This document shows, piece after piece, positions 33,439 to 41,870 of a stretch of 64,000 nt of DNA (position 1 is its first letter; each line of letters begins with the position of its first letter). The stretch comes from Mycolicibacterium neoaurum (lineage in GTDB: Bacteria; Actinomycetota; Actinomycetes; Mycobacteriales; Mycobacteriaceae), in NCBI RefSeq assembly GCF_036946495.1, contig NZ_JAQIIX010000001.1, forward strand, positions 372,001 through 436,000, in the 5' to 3' direction. A program made the translations under genes and the position numbers. Under the pieces are notes generated by a model. The model was given only the letters and a program-made list of their open reading frames with translations, was not told where the DNA came from and did no database searches.

Positions 33439-34212
33439 ATGAGCACCACACCACAGTGTTGGCTGACCGACATGGATGGCGTCTTGGTCCGGGAGGAGCA
33501 CGCCCTGCCAGGGGCCGCGGAGTTCCTCCAGGCGCTCAGCGAGCGGCAGCGGCCTTTCCTGGTACTCACCAACAACTCGATCTTCACACCACGTGACCTG
33601 GCGGCCCGGTTGGCGCGGTCGGGCCTGGTCGTGCCCGAGGAGTCGATCTGGACCTCGGCCCTTGCGACGGCGGCCTTCCTGCATGACCAGCTGCCCGGCG
33701 GTTCGGCCTATGTGATCGGCGAGGCCGGCCTGACCACGGCGCTGCACCATGTGGGCTACACGTTGACCGACGTCGGTCCGGATTTCGTCGTGCTGGGGGA
33801 GACGCGGACCTACTCGTTCGAGGCCATCACCAAGGCAATCCGCTTGATTCTCGGCGGGGCGCGTTTCATCGCCACCAACCCCGATGTGAGCGGTCCGTCG
33901 GCGGAGGGTCCGCTGCCTGCCACCGGCTCGGTCGCCGCCCTCATCACCAAGGCGACCGGCCGAGAGCCCTACTTCGTAGGCAAGCCGAATCCGATGATGT
34001 TCCGCAGCGCGATGAACCGTATCGACGCCCATTCGGAAGGCACCGTGATGATCGGCGACCGGATGGATACCGACGTGGTTGCGGGCATCGAGGCCGGGCT
34101 GGAGACGATCCTGGTGCTCACCGGCTCGACGACGCGCGAGGAGATCGAACGCTATCCGTTCCGGCCCAGCCGGGTCTTCGAATCCATCGCCGACGTGATC
34201 GAACTCGTCTGA
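33439..34212 (+). CDS. HAD-IIA family phosphatase (NagD-like)
   Basis: Hydrolase of 257 residues. Catalytic motif I is DMDGV, with D11 and D13 (nucleophile and acid/base). Motif II is LTNNS near residue 43, motif III Lys in GKPNPMMF near 178 and motif [17 protein letters not shown] near 200. The cap domain between motifs II and III is of C2a type, matching NagD and related nucleotide or sugar phosphatases. It stands alone and is the last clearly ordinary chromosomal gene before the duplicated and mobile-element region. Confidence 0.88.
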   Translation: MSTTPQCWLTDMDGVLVREEHALPGAAEFLQALSERQRPFLVLTNNSIFTPRDLAARLARSGLVVPEESIWTSALATAAFLHDQLPGGSAYVIGEAGLTTALHHVGYTLTDVGPDFVVLGETRTYSFEAITKAIRLILGGARFIATNPDVSGPSAEGPLPATGSVAALITKATGREPYFVGKPNPMMFRSAMNRIDAHSEGTVMIGDRMDTDVVAGIEAGLETILVLTGSTTREEIERYPFRPSRVFESIADVIELV

Positions 34213-34395
34213 CGCGACGTCCGCGGTCGCGGTGGGTTACTGGTGGGCATTCCTCGGGCCTTGCGCGACGAGTGAGAGCAGGTTGGGTCGCTGCGCGATA
34301 CGGAACGCTTAAGTTGACATAATGTGGATTATCGGCGAAATGATATTGCTACTGCATACAAGCGGTACGGCCCACCTGCCTTCGCCGCCGCGCAT
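34213..34395. other. Boundary spacer with a small dyad
   Basis: No gene is seen. At 34319-34332 lies a dyad ATAAT-GTGG-ATTAT followed by CGGCGAA, of the general size of a tyrosine-recombinase core or an operator. It directly precedes the tandem duplication. Confidence 0.35.
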
Positions 34396-34785
34396 CTGTC
34401 GTTTTGCAGTTGATCTCTGACTTTTTCAATCGTTCGAGGACCAGCGCATGATCCTTTCCACTCCTTCGCCTACTGGATGTCGCATCTCGTGACGCTTCCG
34501 CGCCGATGGCGTGATCAGCTTTCGCCCGCGGTCCGCCCCGCACCGTCCTCGATCGCTGCGGCCGCGGGACCCGACTAATTCGTCACTGTGACGTATTAGT
34601 CGGTTCGGGCTTCTCCATTAGGCCCTCGTATGGCGGTTACGCTCCACCCTCATTGCTGTCTTGGATCCTTTGCGCAGGGCGGTCCCGGGCGGCACGCCTA
34701 TCCGCATCAGCAGAGAGATCATCAAAGTCCGAGGCCAGTTGGGCATAGCCAACATCAAGGGCTTGTTCATGCAGTGCGTCTGCCC
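34396..34785. repeat. 390-bp tandem repeat, copy 1
   Basis: Identical to copy 2 over the full 390 bp by base-by-base comparison. On the reverse strand it contains the last about 50 codons of an antitoxin-like gene, the 33-bp near-palindrome and a downstream frame of unknown meaning. Because it lacks the gene's 5' part, the C-terminal half here is an orphan. Confidence 0.95.
34571..34603. repeat. 33-bp near-perfect palindrome (copy 1)
   Basis: Arms CCGACTAAT-x-CGTCAC and GTGACG-x-ATTAGTCGG around a single central base, 15 paired positions per side. It is too tight for a normal terminator loop, and more like an operator or two abutted transposon-end repeats. Confidence 0.8.
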
Positions 34786-35175
34786 CTGTCGTTTTGCAGT
34801 TGATCTCTGACTTTTTCAATCGTTCGAGGACCAGCGCATGATCCTTTCCACTCCTTCGCCTACTGGATGTCGCATCTCGTGACGCTTCCGCGCCGATGGC
34901 GTGATCAGCTTTCGCCCGCGGTCCGCCCCGCACCGTCCTCGATCGCTGCGGCCGCGGGACCCGACTAATTCGTCACTGTGACGTATTAGTCGGTTCGGGC
35001 TTCTCCATTAGGCCCTCGTATGGCGGTTACGCTCCACCCTCATTGCTGTCTTGGATCCTTTGCGCAGGGCGGTCCCGGGCGGCACGCCTATCCGCATCAG
35101 CAGAGAGATCATCAAAGTCCGAGGCCAGTTGGGCATAGCCAACATCAAGGGCTTGTTCATGCAGTGCGTCTGCCC
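34786..35175. repeat. 390-bp tandem repeat, copy 2
   Basis: Direct neighbour of copy 1 with no spacer. Its right end lies inside the antitoxin-like gene at 35027-35377, so this copy is the original and copy 1 the likely duplicate, or the reverse. Confidence 0.95.
34961..34993. repeat. 33-bp near-perfect palindrome (copy 2)
   Basis: Same sequence as 34571-34603, carried in the second tandem copy, 33 bp after the stop of the antitoxin-like gene. Confidence 0.8.
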
Positions 35176-35377
35176 CGGCCCTGAGCAGCGCACGAAGCAC
35201 GTCGGCTTCCGTTGGAATTTCGGCTGGGACCCACCCTTGCTGCCTGGTCCATCGTCGCAGAGCTTCCGCCGCGGGCGAATCCTGACTGAGGTATGGGGAT
35301 ATCACCGCTTCGTCGGCGTCCCTCAGGATCAGGCTGACGCGTCTAACCACGTTGTCAATGATGACATCCACCGCCAC
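35027..35377 (-). CDS. Antitoxin-like small protein
   Basis: Protein of 116 residues from a GTG at 35377. The N-terminus (VDVIIDNVVRRVSLILRDADEAV) is followed by helical segments, and the C-terminal DVLRALLRAGADALHEQALDVGYAQLASDFDD resembles the toxin-binding tail of MazE/ParD-type antitoxins, which often end with 'GYxxLAxxxDD'. The match is by eye and weak. No toxin gene follows; the downstream frame is disrupted by the 390-bp tandem duplication, so a toxin may have been lost. A palindromic element sits just upstream (35386-35419), as expected for an autoregulated antitoxin promoter. Confidence 0.5.
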   Translation of the reverse strand: MAVDVIIDNVVRRVSLILRDADEAVISPYLSQDSPAAEALRRWTRQQGWVPAEIPTEADVLRALLRAGADALHEQALDVGYAQLASDFDDLSADADRRAARDRPAQRIQDSNEGGA

Positions 35378-35385
35378 CCTCGCGT

Positions 35386-35419
35386 TTAGTCACTGTGACG
35401 GTTTGGGTCGTATTAGCCG
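35386..35419. promoter_or_regulatory. GTCACTGTGACG...TATTAGCCGG element
   Basis: Shares TCACTGTGACG and TATTAG(C)CGG with the 33-bp palindromes, but with a 10-bp insertion between them. It lies within 45 bp upstream of the antitoxin-like start codon and about 70 bp before the next forward gene. It could be an operator or a transposon-end binding site. Confidence 0.45.
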
Positions 35420-35488
35420 GTGGCCTTGTCGGAGCCGAGACCTATTGTGAGGGCTTGTTGTGCGGCGGAATAGGTGAAGGACGGGCAG

Positions 35489-36634
35489 ATGGCCAAGCGT
35501 GGTGACCGTATGGCGGCGAAGCGGCGCCGGCAAGAGCGCGAGAAGCAACGTCGTCATACGGTTCCCGAGACCGATCCCGGTCCGGAGGCCTTCGGCATCA
35601 AAATGCCATCGCCGGCCGCTCCAGGCGGCCCCGCCTCGCGGCCTGACTTCTCGGAGGTGGATTGGGACAAGCTCAAGGCTGCGTACCCGGACGGCGCGCA
35701 CGGGCTCATGCGAGCGATGTTTCTTGGGCTCATCGGTGAACGCGCCAAGCGAGCGAAAGATCTTCTGTCGTGGGGTCTGCGGCCCAATCCGATCCATCGC
35801 GAGAGCCGCCTCGCATTCGACGATGTGGCAGTCACACTCGAGGATGAAACGAATCTGGTTAGCTCCACGGCGCTCTATCCGACCATGAACGCGTGCGAAA
35901 ATCTCGCGGCGGCGGCCGAGGTCATTGCGCTGGCACTCACACAGGGGCAAATCCGAACGTCGGCAACGGCGGCGCTGTGCCGTATTGCGATGGAATCGTC
36001 GGCCAAGACCATCTGGCTGATTTCCGAGACGGACACGGAAGAACGAATTCGCCGCTGCTACGGATTCCTCAAGGCTGAGCGTGGCCGGCAAGAAGAGTTC
36101 GAGAGGCTTGAGGCTGAGGCTCTGGCAGCACGAACAGACCCACTGGCGGAAGTCGATCTGACCAACTTTGAGAAGCGGCGCGAACGGGTGGCTGCTCGGC
36201 AGGCCAAGATCGCGGCGTTATCCGCCGAGCATATAACTGGGCCAAGTGGCGGACCGCTCAAATTGGTTGAAGGCGCGGAGATTTGGATGGACGAGCAACT
36301 GCCACGCAAGGCTGACGCCGAGTTGGACGCCGTGATGCACCCACGTAGCGCCAAGAGCTTCTACTCACTGGGCTCGGGGTTCGTTCACGGATTCAAGTGG
36401 CTGATGGGATACGTGCTCAACGACGAAGAACTCGACGACACGCCACTGCTGGCGATCACTCTCGACTCCTTTGGAAACGCAATTCGCATGACTGAGGCTG
36501 CAGTGTCGCTATACGAGGCACAGTCGGTTGGCCCCCGTCCAGACCCCAAGCGAGCTCGCAACTATCCCGACGGTGTGGCAGACGCCGTAGAGGTACTGGC
36601 TCCGCTTTATCGGTTCGCGGAGAACGCCGACTGA
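35489..36634 (+). CDS. Uncharacterised helical protein next to the Tn7-like core (DUF5677-like)
   Basis: About 381 residues from the ATG at 35489, behind GAAGGA. A GTG at 35474 in the same frame is an alternative. The N-terminus is strongly basic (KRGDRMAAKRRRQEREKQRR). The remainder is helical, with a segment TSATAALCRIAMESSAKTIWLISETDTEERIRRCYGFLKAE that recalls DUF5677-type proteins, where a conserved R-x3-E-x4 helix precedes a coiled region. A second conserved patch is KSFYSLGSGFVHGFKW. The function is unknown. The gene is same-strand and 137 bp upstream of tnsA, so it may be cargo at the left end of the element or the flanking host gene. Confidence 0.6.
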   Translation: MAKRGDRMAAKRRRQEREKQRRHTVPETDPGPEAFGIKMPSPAAPGGPASRPDFSEVDWDKLKAAYPDGAHGLMRAMFLGLIGERAKRAKDLLSWGLRPNPIHRESRLAFDDVAVTLEDETNLVSSTALYPTMNACENLAAAAEVIALALTQGQIRTSATAALCRIAMESSAKTIWLISETDTEERIRRCYGFLKAERGRQEEFERLEAEALAARTDPLAEVDLTNFEKRRERVAARQAKIAALSAEHITGPSGGPLKLVEGAEIWMDEQLPRKADAELDAVMHPRSAKSFYSLGSGFVHGFKWLMGYVLNDEELDDTPLLAITLDSFGNAIRMTEAAVSLYEAQSVGPRPDPKRARNYPDGVADAVEVLAPLYRFAENAD

Positions 36635-36771
36635 GCCCGGTGACGGCCACCGCGGCAGCGGAGCATGACAGTGGATGGGCATCGCCGGTCATTTGGATGC
36701 GGCTCTCCATATCGGGCGATTCAGGCGTGTCGGACGAGTAGTTCGCCGATCTCGGCCATACGATCAGAGAC
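36635..36771. other. Spacer before the transposition operon
   Basis: 137 bp holding no gene. It contains TGTCGGACGAG near 36730, one possible TGT-type terminus, but no clear set of repeated TnsB sites could be found by eye. Confidence 0.3.
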
Positions 36772-37524
36772 GTGCCCACCCATGGGCGCGCGGCGGCGCA
36801 GATTCGAAACAGCGAGCTGATTGACTATCGGCCCGCTGAGGGTGAACCTGTCGCTCAAATTCCGGTCGACGAGCTGTGGTCGGTACAGTTCGAGAAATGT
36901 GCGCCGGTCCGCAAAGCCTCGACGTACAAGGGTCAGAAGAACTTCACCGGCGAGTGGTGGTGCTCGGCCACAGAGTCGCACATCTCATTCGAATCGTGGG
37001 TTGAACGTGATTTTCTGATCGCGGCCGACTTCGATCCAGATATCATTGGAATATCAGTACAGCCCTTCGCTTTTCGCTTCGTTTCGGCCGCAGGCAAACA
37101 GCGGCGGCACACACCTGATGTGTTCCTCCGAACGAGATCCGGCGACGGCGTCGTCGTGGATGTTCGACCAGACCGACTCGTGGACGGTGACGCACGCGAG
37201 GCATTCGAATCGACCATTGCGCTGTGCATGCGTACTGGGTGGACCTACCGCCGTGTTGGAGATCAGCCTCCGATCCGAGCCGCGAACTTGCGTTGGCTCG
37301 CCGGCTACCGGAACCCGCGAAATCGACGGCAGGACGTCGTTACCAACCTGACCTCGCTACTGGCCCACAACCCGAAGACAATCGGCGCAGCCGCCCTCGC
37401 GGCGGGCGAACCGATATTGGTACTACCCACTCTCTATCACCTGCTCTGGACACACGAGATCGACGTCGATGTCGACTCGGCGCCGATCGGTGAACATACG
37501 CTGATCCGGTTGGCCACACGATGA
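36772..37524 (+). CDS. tnsA: TnsA-like transposase endonuclease subunit
   Basis: Protein of 250 residues resembling actinobacterial TnsA-like subunits, which cut the 5' ends of Tn7-like elements so that transposition is cut-and-paste. The PD-(D/E)xK pattern is visible: E74 in SFESWVERDF, D116 in RHTPDVFLR and the strand GVVVDVRPD at 127-134. The final catalytic lysine of E. coli TnsA is replaced by R132 here, as appears common in this actinobacterial branch. Its stop overlaps the tnsB start by 4 bp. Without the lysine the nuclease may be altered, so whether the element moves by cut-and-paste or by replication is open. Confidence 0.78.
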   Translation: MPTHGRAAAQIRNSELIDYRPAEGEPVAQIPVDELWSVQFEKCAPVRKASTYKGQKNFTGEWWCSATESHISFESWVERDFLIAADFDPDIIGISVQPFAFRFVSAAGKQRRHTPDVFLRTRSGDGVVVDVRPDRLVDGDAREAFESTIALCMRTGWTYRRVGDQPPIRAANLRWLAGYRNPRNRRQDVVTNLTSLLAHNPKTIGAAALAAGEPILVLPTLYHLLWTHEIDVDVDSAPIGEHTLIRLATR

Positions 37525-39584
37525 CTGCTGAGCCCGCCAAAATCGCCATCGGCGACTTTTGTCGCTACGACGGCAAGTTCTGCGAGCTGGTGGCGATCGA
37601 CGGAATGATAGCGAAGCTACGTCGCGAGGACGGTCAGCTGGCAGCAGTCAAGATTGCGGACTTGTTCGCGGACAGTTCATTCGACGTCCTATCCCCCAGC
37701 GTTCGTCGCCGCCCAATCCCACCCGACTACTTCTCCGCGCTGCCGAGGCGGGTCCAGGAGCGCGTCCTCTGGCTCGAGCACCACATCTCCGAAGTGGTCG
37801 ACGGGATACCAGTCGGCTCACCGCCGCAGACCACTCCGCGCAACGGATACGACATTCGATCGACAGCACTCGGCCAGCGAGAACGCAACAAATGCTCCGA
37901 ACTTGATGCCGCTGGAACCCCATTGGGCCTGAAGTACCTTCAAGAACTCCGTCGTCGTTACGAACGATCCGGCGTTGCCGGGCTGGTTGACGGCCGTCTT
38001 CACCGCAGGCGCTCGCCAACCCGGCGGGTCGATAGTCGCTACGTGGGCGTGCTGTTGGAGGTGCTGAACGAGAACGAACTGCAGTCGACGCGCACAGAGA
38101 TCGCCTTGAAATGGCATGTGGACCGGCGCGTGGTCGATAAGTTCGGCGACGGAGTGAAACTACCTTCTCACAGCACGTTTCATCGGCTGATGAAGCAGCT
38201 CCCCCAGGCGCGGCACGCAACTGGATCCGCTCGAACCCGGCAGACGAAGTGCCATCAGCCGGAGGGCGTGTTCGGTAAGGTCGTCGCGAGCCGTCCCGGT
38301 GAGTGGATGCAGATCGACACCACGCCGTTCGATGTCGGCATCCGGCTCGATGAGTCGGTGAGGGGCAGGGTGGAGCTGACGGGCCTCGTCGACGCTGCGA
38401 CGCGCACAATCGTTGCGGCGGTTCTCCGACCTACAACGAAGGCAGTAGACGCATCCCTTCTTGTCGCGAAATCGATGACGCCGGAACCGATGCGGCCAGG
38501 GTGGATCGATGCCGTCCGAATGTCGAACTCGGTCCTGCCCTACCACGCAATGCGGCCTGTCGATGACAGACTTGAGCACGCTGCTGCCCGCCCCGTCATC
38601 GTTCCCGAGAACATCGTGTACGACAATGGCGCCGTCTATCTGTCGAGCACTTTCCGCTCTGCATGCCGATCGCTCGGGATCAGCATGCAGCCAGCACACA
38701 AGGATGAGCCCACCGATAAGCCGATCGTGGAACGCACCCTGGGATCGGTCAAAACCCTTTTCGCACAATACGTCACAGGCTACCTCGGATCCTCGGTCGA
38801 GAACCGAGGGAAGAACGCCGAGCAGAATGCAGTTTTCTCGCTGCAAGAGCTTCAGGATCTGCTGGACGAATGGATCGTCGTCGCCTGGCAGAACAGACCC
38901 CACGATGGACTGCGGGACCCCTTGAACCCGCAACGAAAGCTGACCCCGAACGAGAAGTACGCGTCCATGCTCGCCGTCAGCGGATACATCCCCGCGCCAT
39001 TGACCTCCGACCAATACATCGCACTCCTACCCAGCCTGTACCGGACGGTGACAGCCGCGGGCATCACCATCGACTACCGGACCTACGACAGCGACGACTT
39101 GGACGCTGCGCGGGGTGAGATCTCCGGGGTACCCGGCAAGGGCACGCAGTGGCAGGTCCACTACGACCCCTACGACGTCAGTCGCATCTGGGTTCGCAAC
39201 CACCACGGCGAGGGTTTCCTGATGGCCTGCTGGACGCAGCTCCACACCGCACCGCAGCCGTTTGGGTCGTCACTGTGGGAGCATGCACGTCAACTCGAGA
39301 CAAGTCGAGGAGAGCGACGAACCTCGCAAGAGGCGATCACGGCCGCAGTCGAGGACCTCTTGGGACGTGCGTCCGTGGCACCCGAGCCGCCGACTCGGCG
39401 TCGCCGCACCGCAAAGGACCGCCGGGCCATCGCCCGGACGCGGGCGGCGGCGGCACTACCACCCACAGTGCCGCCAGCAGCGAACCAGCCTACGGCTCAG
39501 TTGTGCCCGGAGGAAGACGACGATATCGCCGACGTCATCCCACTACCCGTATTCGACGCCGAGAAGGAATCCGACACATGGTGA
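37521..39584 (+). CDS. tnsB: TnsB/TniA-like DDE transposase
   Basis: Retroviral-integrase-fold transposase of 687 residues that binds element ends and joins 3' ends to target DNA. DNA-binding helical domains fill about residues 1-240. The catalytic core begins at EWMQIDTTPFDV (D266), continues with VYDNGAVYLSSTF (D368) and has E404 in PIVERTLGSVKTLF, giving a complete DDE triad with 35 residues between the last two. A Mu-type beta-barrel (about 500-590) follows, and a Pro/Arg-rich tail, expected to contact TnsC, ends the protein. It overlaps tnsA by 4 bp and tnsC follows after 7 bp. Confidence 0.9.
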   Translation: MTAEPAKIAIGDFCRYDGKFCELVAIDGMIAKLRREDGQLAAVKIADLFADSSFDVLSPSVRRRPIPPDYFSALPRRVQERVLWLEHHISEVVDGIPVGSPPQTTPRNGYDIRSTALGQRERNKCSELDAAGTPLGLKYLQELRRRYERSGVAGLVDGRLHRRRSPTRRVDSRYVGVLLEVLNENELQSTRTEIALKWHVDRRVVDKFGDGVKLPSHSTFHRLMKQLPQARHATGSARTRQTKCHQPEGVFGKVVASRPGEWMQIDTTPFDVGIRLDESVRGRVELTGLVDAATRTIVAAVLRPTTKAVDASLLVAKSMTPEPMRPGWIDAVRMSNSVLPYHAMRPVDDRLEHAAARPVIVPENIVYDNGAVYLSSTFRSACRSLGISMQPAHKDEPTDKPIVERTLGSVKTLFAQYVTGYLGSSVENRGKNAEQNAVFSLQELQDLLDEWIVVAWQNRPHDGLRDPLNPQRKLTPNEKYASMLAVSGYIPAPLTSDQYIALLPSLYRTVTAAGITIDYRTYDSDDLDAARGEISGVPGKGTQWQVHYDPYDVSRIWVRNHHGEGFLMACWTQLHTAPQPFGSSLWEHARQLETSRGERRTSQEAITAAVEDLLGRASVAPEPPTRRRRTAKDRRAIARTRAAAALPPTVPPAANQPTAQLCPEEDDDIADVIPLPVFDAEKESDTW

Positions 39585-39591
39585 TTCGAAG

Positions 39592-40623
39592 ATGACTGTC
39601 GATGAGCAGGCGGCCGAGCCCGACCTCGACCCCCGTCAGCTGCCGTCAGTAACGCTTGATGGTTGGCGCAGATTCGTCGATGCCAAACCCGCAGTATTTG
39701 ACCTACCCGATCACGATTACTACAGCACGCTCACCGGTGCGGAGAAGCTCGCCTTCGATGACCGACGCATGGCCTACCATTCGGAGTTGGTCATCATCGA
39801 GACTTCAACGGTCCGCCACATCACCCGCCAGGGCCGGCTGCTGACTCTGCTCAATCAACGTGAATGCGGCGCCCGCCGATCCATGATCGTGTCAGGGCCG
39901 TGGGCGAGTGGGAAGACCACCACCATCAAGTTGCTCGGAAAGATCCACGAGCAGAACGTACGCCGCCGGTACCCCGGCCAGGACCGGATACCTGTTGTCT
40001 ACATCACGACACCGCCGAAAGGCTCGCCCCGCAAGCTCGCTTCAGAGTTCGCCAACTTCCTCGGACTTCCTACGCGGCAACGTCACAACACCACAGACAT
40101 CGCCGATGCCGTGTGCCACGTGCTCACCGAGGCCCGGACCGAGCTCGTCATTGTCGACGAGATCCACAACCTGAACCTTGCCAGTGCCGCCGGCGAGGAC
40201 ATGTCCGATCATCTGAAGTACTTCAGCGAGCACATGCCCGCCACATTCGTCTACGCGGGCATCAACGTGGAGCGCTCCGGGCTGTTCACCGGAGTCCGCG
40301 GCCGGCAAATCTCGGGTCGGTCCGTTCTGATCAAGACGGGCAACTTTCCATTCAACGACGAATGGAAATCACTTGTTGCATCAATGGAATCAGCATTGCG
40401 CCTCTACAGGCACCGAGAGGGCACTTTGACTCGCAACTCGAAATACCTACACCAACGAACGGGTGGGTCGATCAGCAGTCTGAGTCATCTCATCCGGGTC
40501 TCCGCGATCACGGCCATCCTCAGCGGAGACGATGCGATCACACGGGAGGCACTCGACGCAGCCATTATCGACCACGCAGCGGAGTCCGCAACCAGCCACC
40601 CGATCGCCCCCAAGGCCGGGTAG
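39592..40623 (+). CDS. tnsC: TnsC/TniB-like AAA+ ATPase
   Basis: ATPase of 343 residues that links target selection to the transposase. The ATG at 39592 is chosen because the upstream open frame overlaps tnsB in another frame. Walker A is GPWASGKT at 102-109 and Walker B is LVIVDE at 185-190, followed by IHNLNL. A sensor-type region and an arginine-bearing patch, SGRSVLIKTGNF, are seen near 240-255. The size and layout match TnsC/TniB of Tn7- and Tn5053-like elements. It is followed 9 bp later by tniQ, so the four genes form one operon. Confidence 0.9.
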   Translation: MTVDEQAAEPDLDPRQLPSVTLDGWRRFVDAKPAVFDLPDHDYYSTLTGAEKLAFDDRRMAYHSELVIIETSTVRHITRQGRLLTLLNQRECGARRSMIVSGPWASGKTTTIKLLGKIHEQNVRRRYPGQDRIPVVYITTPPKGSPRKLASEFANFLGLPTRQRHNTTDIADAVCHVLTEARTELVIVDEIHNLNLASAAGEDMSDHLKYFSEHMPATFVYAGINVERSGLFTGVRGRQISGRSVLIKTGNFPFNDEWKSLVASMESALRLYRHREGTLTRNSKYLHQRTGGSISSLSHLIRVSAITAILSGDDAITREALDAAIIDHAAESATSHPIAPKAG

Positions 40624-40632
40624 GTCACGATC

Positions 40633-41523
40633 ATGACAACGCTCACCTCCAGCATCGGCAACCCAACACTTCCCCGCCCGGTGAGACCGCTGCCCAACGA
40701 AGTCCTTGCCGAATACCTCGCCCGTCTGGCGAAGGCGAACGGCATCAGCCGTGCTCGCCTGGAAGCACTTCTAACCCGCCGAGGACCAACGATAAGAGCT
40801 GCTCTCGCCACCAGCGTGTCGATGAGCGATCGAGCCCTCGCCTTCGCGCTGCCCGAACTACGAATTGCGGGCGATATCGACGCCTATCCTGAGTTGCTGC
40901 AACACGAAGTGGAATCGGTCGGGCCCGGATGTCCATTGTGCGCGTCCAGGCACGGGCAACGAATTTCTTTCCCGCGCGTCTGGTCCACCCACGACAACGT
41001 GGTGTGCGTCAACCACAGCATATGGCTCAACGGCACGGCCTTTCGTGCCGACCCAACCCGCCCGATCGTCAAAATCGTTGGCGCCTCACGTGCCGATATT
41101 CTGCTTGCACACCGGCGGCATCAACGTCTCATCCATCAACACGGCCGGCCCGCGATTCTGCAATCTGTCACCGACGCCTACGACATCGTGGAGCAGTGGA
41201 ACTACTGGCGACCGCTGGAAGCGATCGGATTCCGACTCTCCGAAATCCAACCCGATGAAGCCCAACGAGGCGCGGGCAGTGCGAGCCGCAACGCAGCCAT
41301 GTATCCCGAGATCATTCGGCTGGCCACCGTGCTCAGCGACTCGGCGTGGCGCAGGCGGCTGCTCGCGAAAGACAGAGCAAGACGCGGCAAGGCCATGCTC
41401 GACCTTTTTGAACTCGTCCTGGATGGCGACGCACCCTACCGTGCCGCGGATCCGATCTACGAATGGAGGCTGCGCCAATTGGCGGCAGCGGATGTCAAGA
41501 AGCTTGAGCGCAGGGGCAGTTAA
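40633..41523 (+). CDS. tniQ: TniQ target-selection protein
   Basis: Protein of 296 residues of the TniQ/TnsD family, which recognises an insertion site or recruits a targeting factor. A zinc-finger pattern is visible: C100-x2-C103 in CPLCASRHG and C125-x2-H128 in VCVNHSIWL. It is short compared with full TnsD (which has a large C-terminal DNA-binding region), so it may act with another factor or target a less specific site. No CRISPR array or Cas gene is present, making RNA-guided targeting unlikely for this element. It is the last gene of the tnsABC-tniQ operon except for a small ORF. Confidence 0.83.
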   Translation: MTTLTSSIGNPTLPRPVRPLPNEVLAEYLARLAKANGISRARLEALLTRRGPTIRAALATSVSMSDRALAFALPELRIAGDIDAYPELLQHEVESVGPGCPLCASRHGQRISFPRVWSTHDNVVCVNHSIWLNGTAFRADPTRPIVKIVGASRADILLAHRRHQRLIHQHGRPAILQSVTDAYDIVEQWNYWRPLEAIGFRLSEIQPDEAQRGAGSASRNAAMYPEIIRLATVLSDSAWRRRLLAKDRARRGKAMLDLFELVLDGDAPYRAADPIYEWRLRQLAAADVKKLERRGS

Positions 41524-41536
41524 AAGAACACGAGGG

Positions 41537-41857
41537 ATGATGATGACGACAGTCGATCAGGTTGGACCTGCGCTGCCCCACGGCGCAGCAGGATGCACCG
41601 ACTGGCAGCTGGATGGCGACGAGCTATACAGGATCGTCTACACCGACGAGGAAAGCGTCGAGGGTTACGACGTCGGCGTACACCTGTCCGCCATTCAACA
41701 CCCCACCGGAGAACTCAGCTCGCATGACTTCGTCGAGATCTACCTTGACATCGCTGGTAATGGTCCGCTGTCCGCGGAGCAATCACGAGCGCTGGCTCGA
41801 ATACTGCTCGACGCCGCCGAACAAGCCGAGCATTGGGCGACAGTGCTGGCGCGCTGA
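41537..41857 (+). CDS. Small uncharacterised protein after tniQ
   Basis: About 106 residues, start ATG at 41537 with two further ATGs in frame immediately after, behind ACGAGGG. It is acidic, with a segment TDWQLDGDELYRIVYTDEESVEGYDVGVHLSAIQHPTG and a helical end LSAEQSRALARILLDAAEQAEHW. Such short acidic proteins (DUF6907-like) occur near mobile elements in actinobacteria. It is 13 bp after tniQ and convergent with a helicase gene, so it is co-transcribed with the transposition genes. A role as an anti-restriction or transposition accessory protein is conjecture. Confidence 0.55.
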   Translation: MMMTTVDQVGPALPHGAAGCTDWQLDGDELYRIVYTDEESVEGYDVGVHLSAIQHPTGELSSHDFVEIYLDIAGNGPLSAEQSRALARILLDAAEQAEHWATVLAR

Positions 41858-41870
41858 GATTTCAAGGTAG

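Noticed and set aside
34349..34933. Reverse frames containing LERLKKSEINCKTT as genes
   Set aside because: They are produced by the tandem duplication, join unrelated parts and have no family match.
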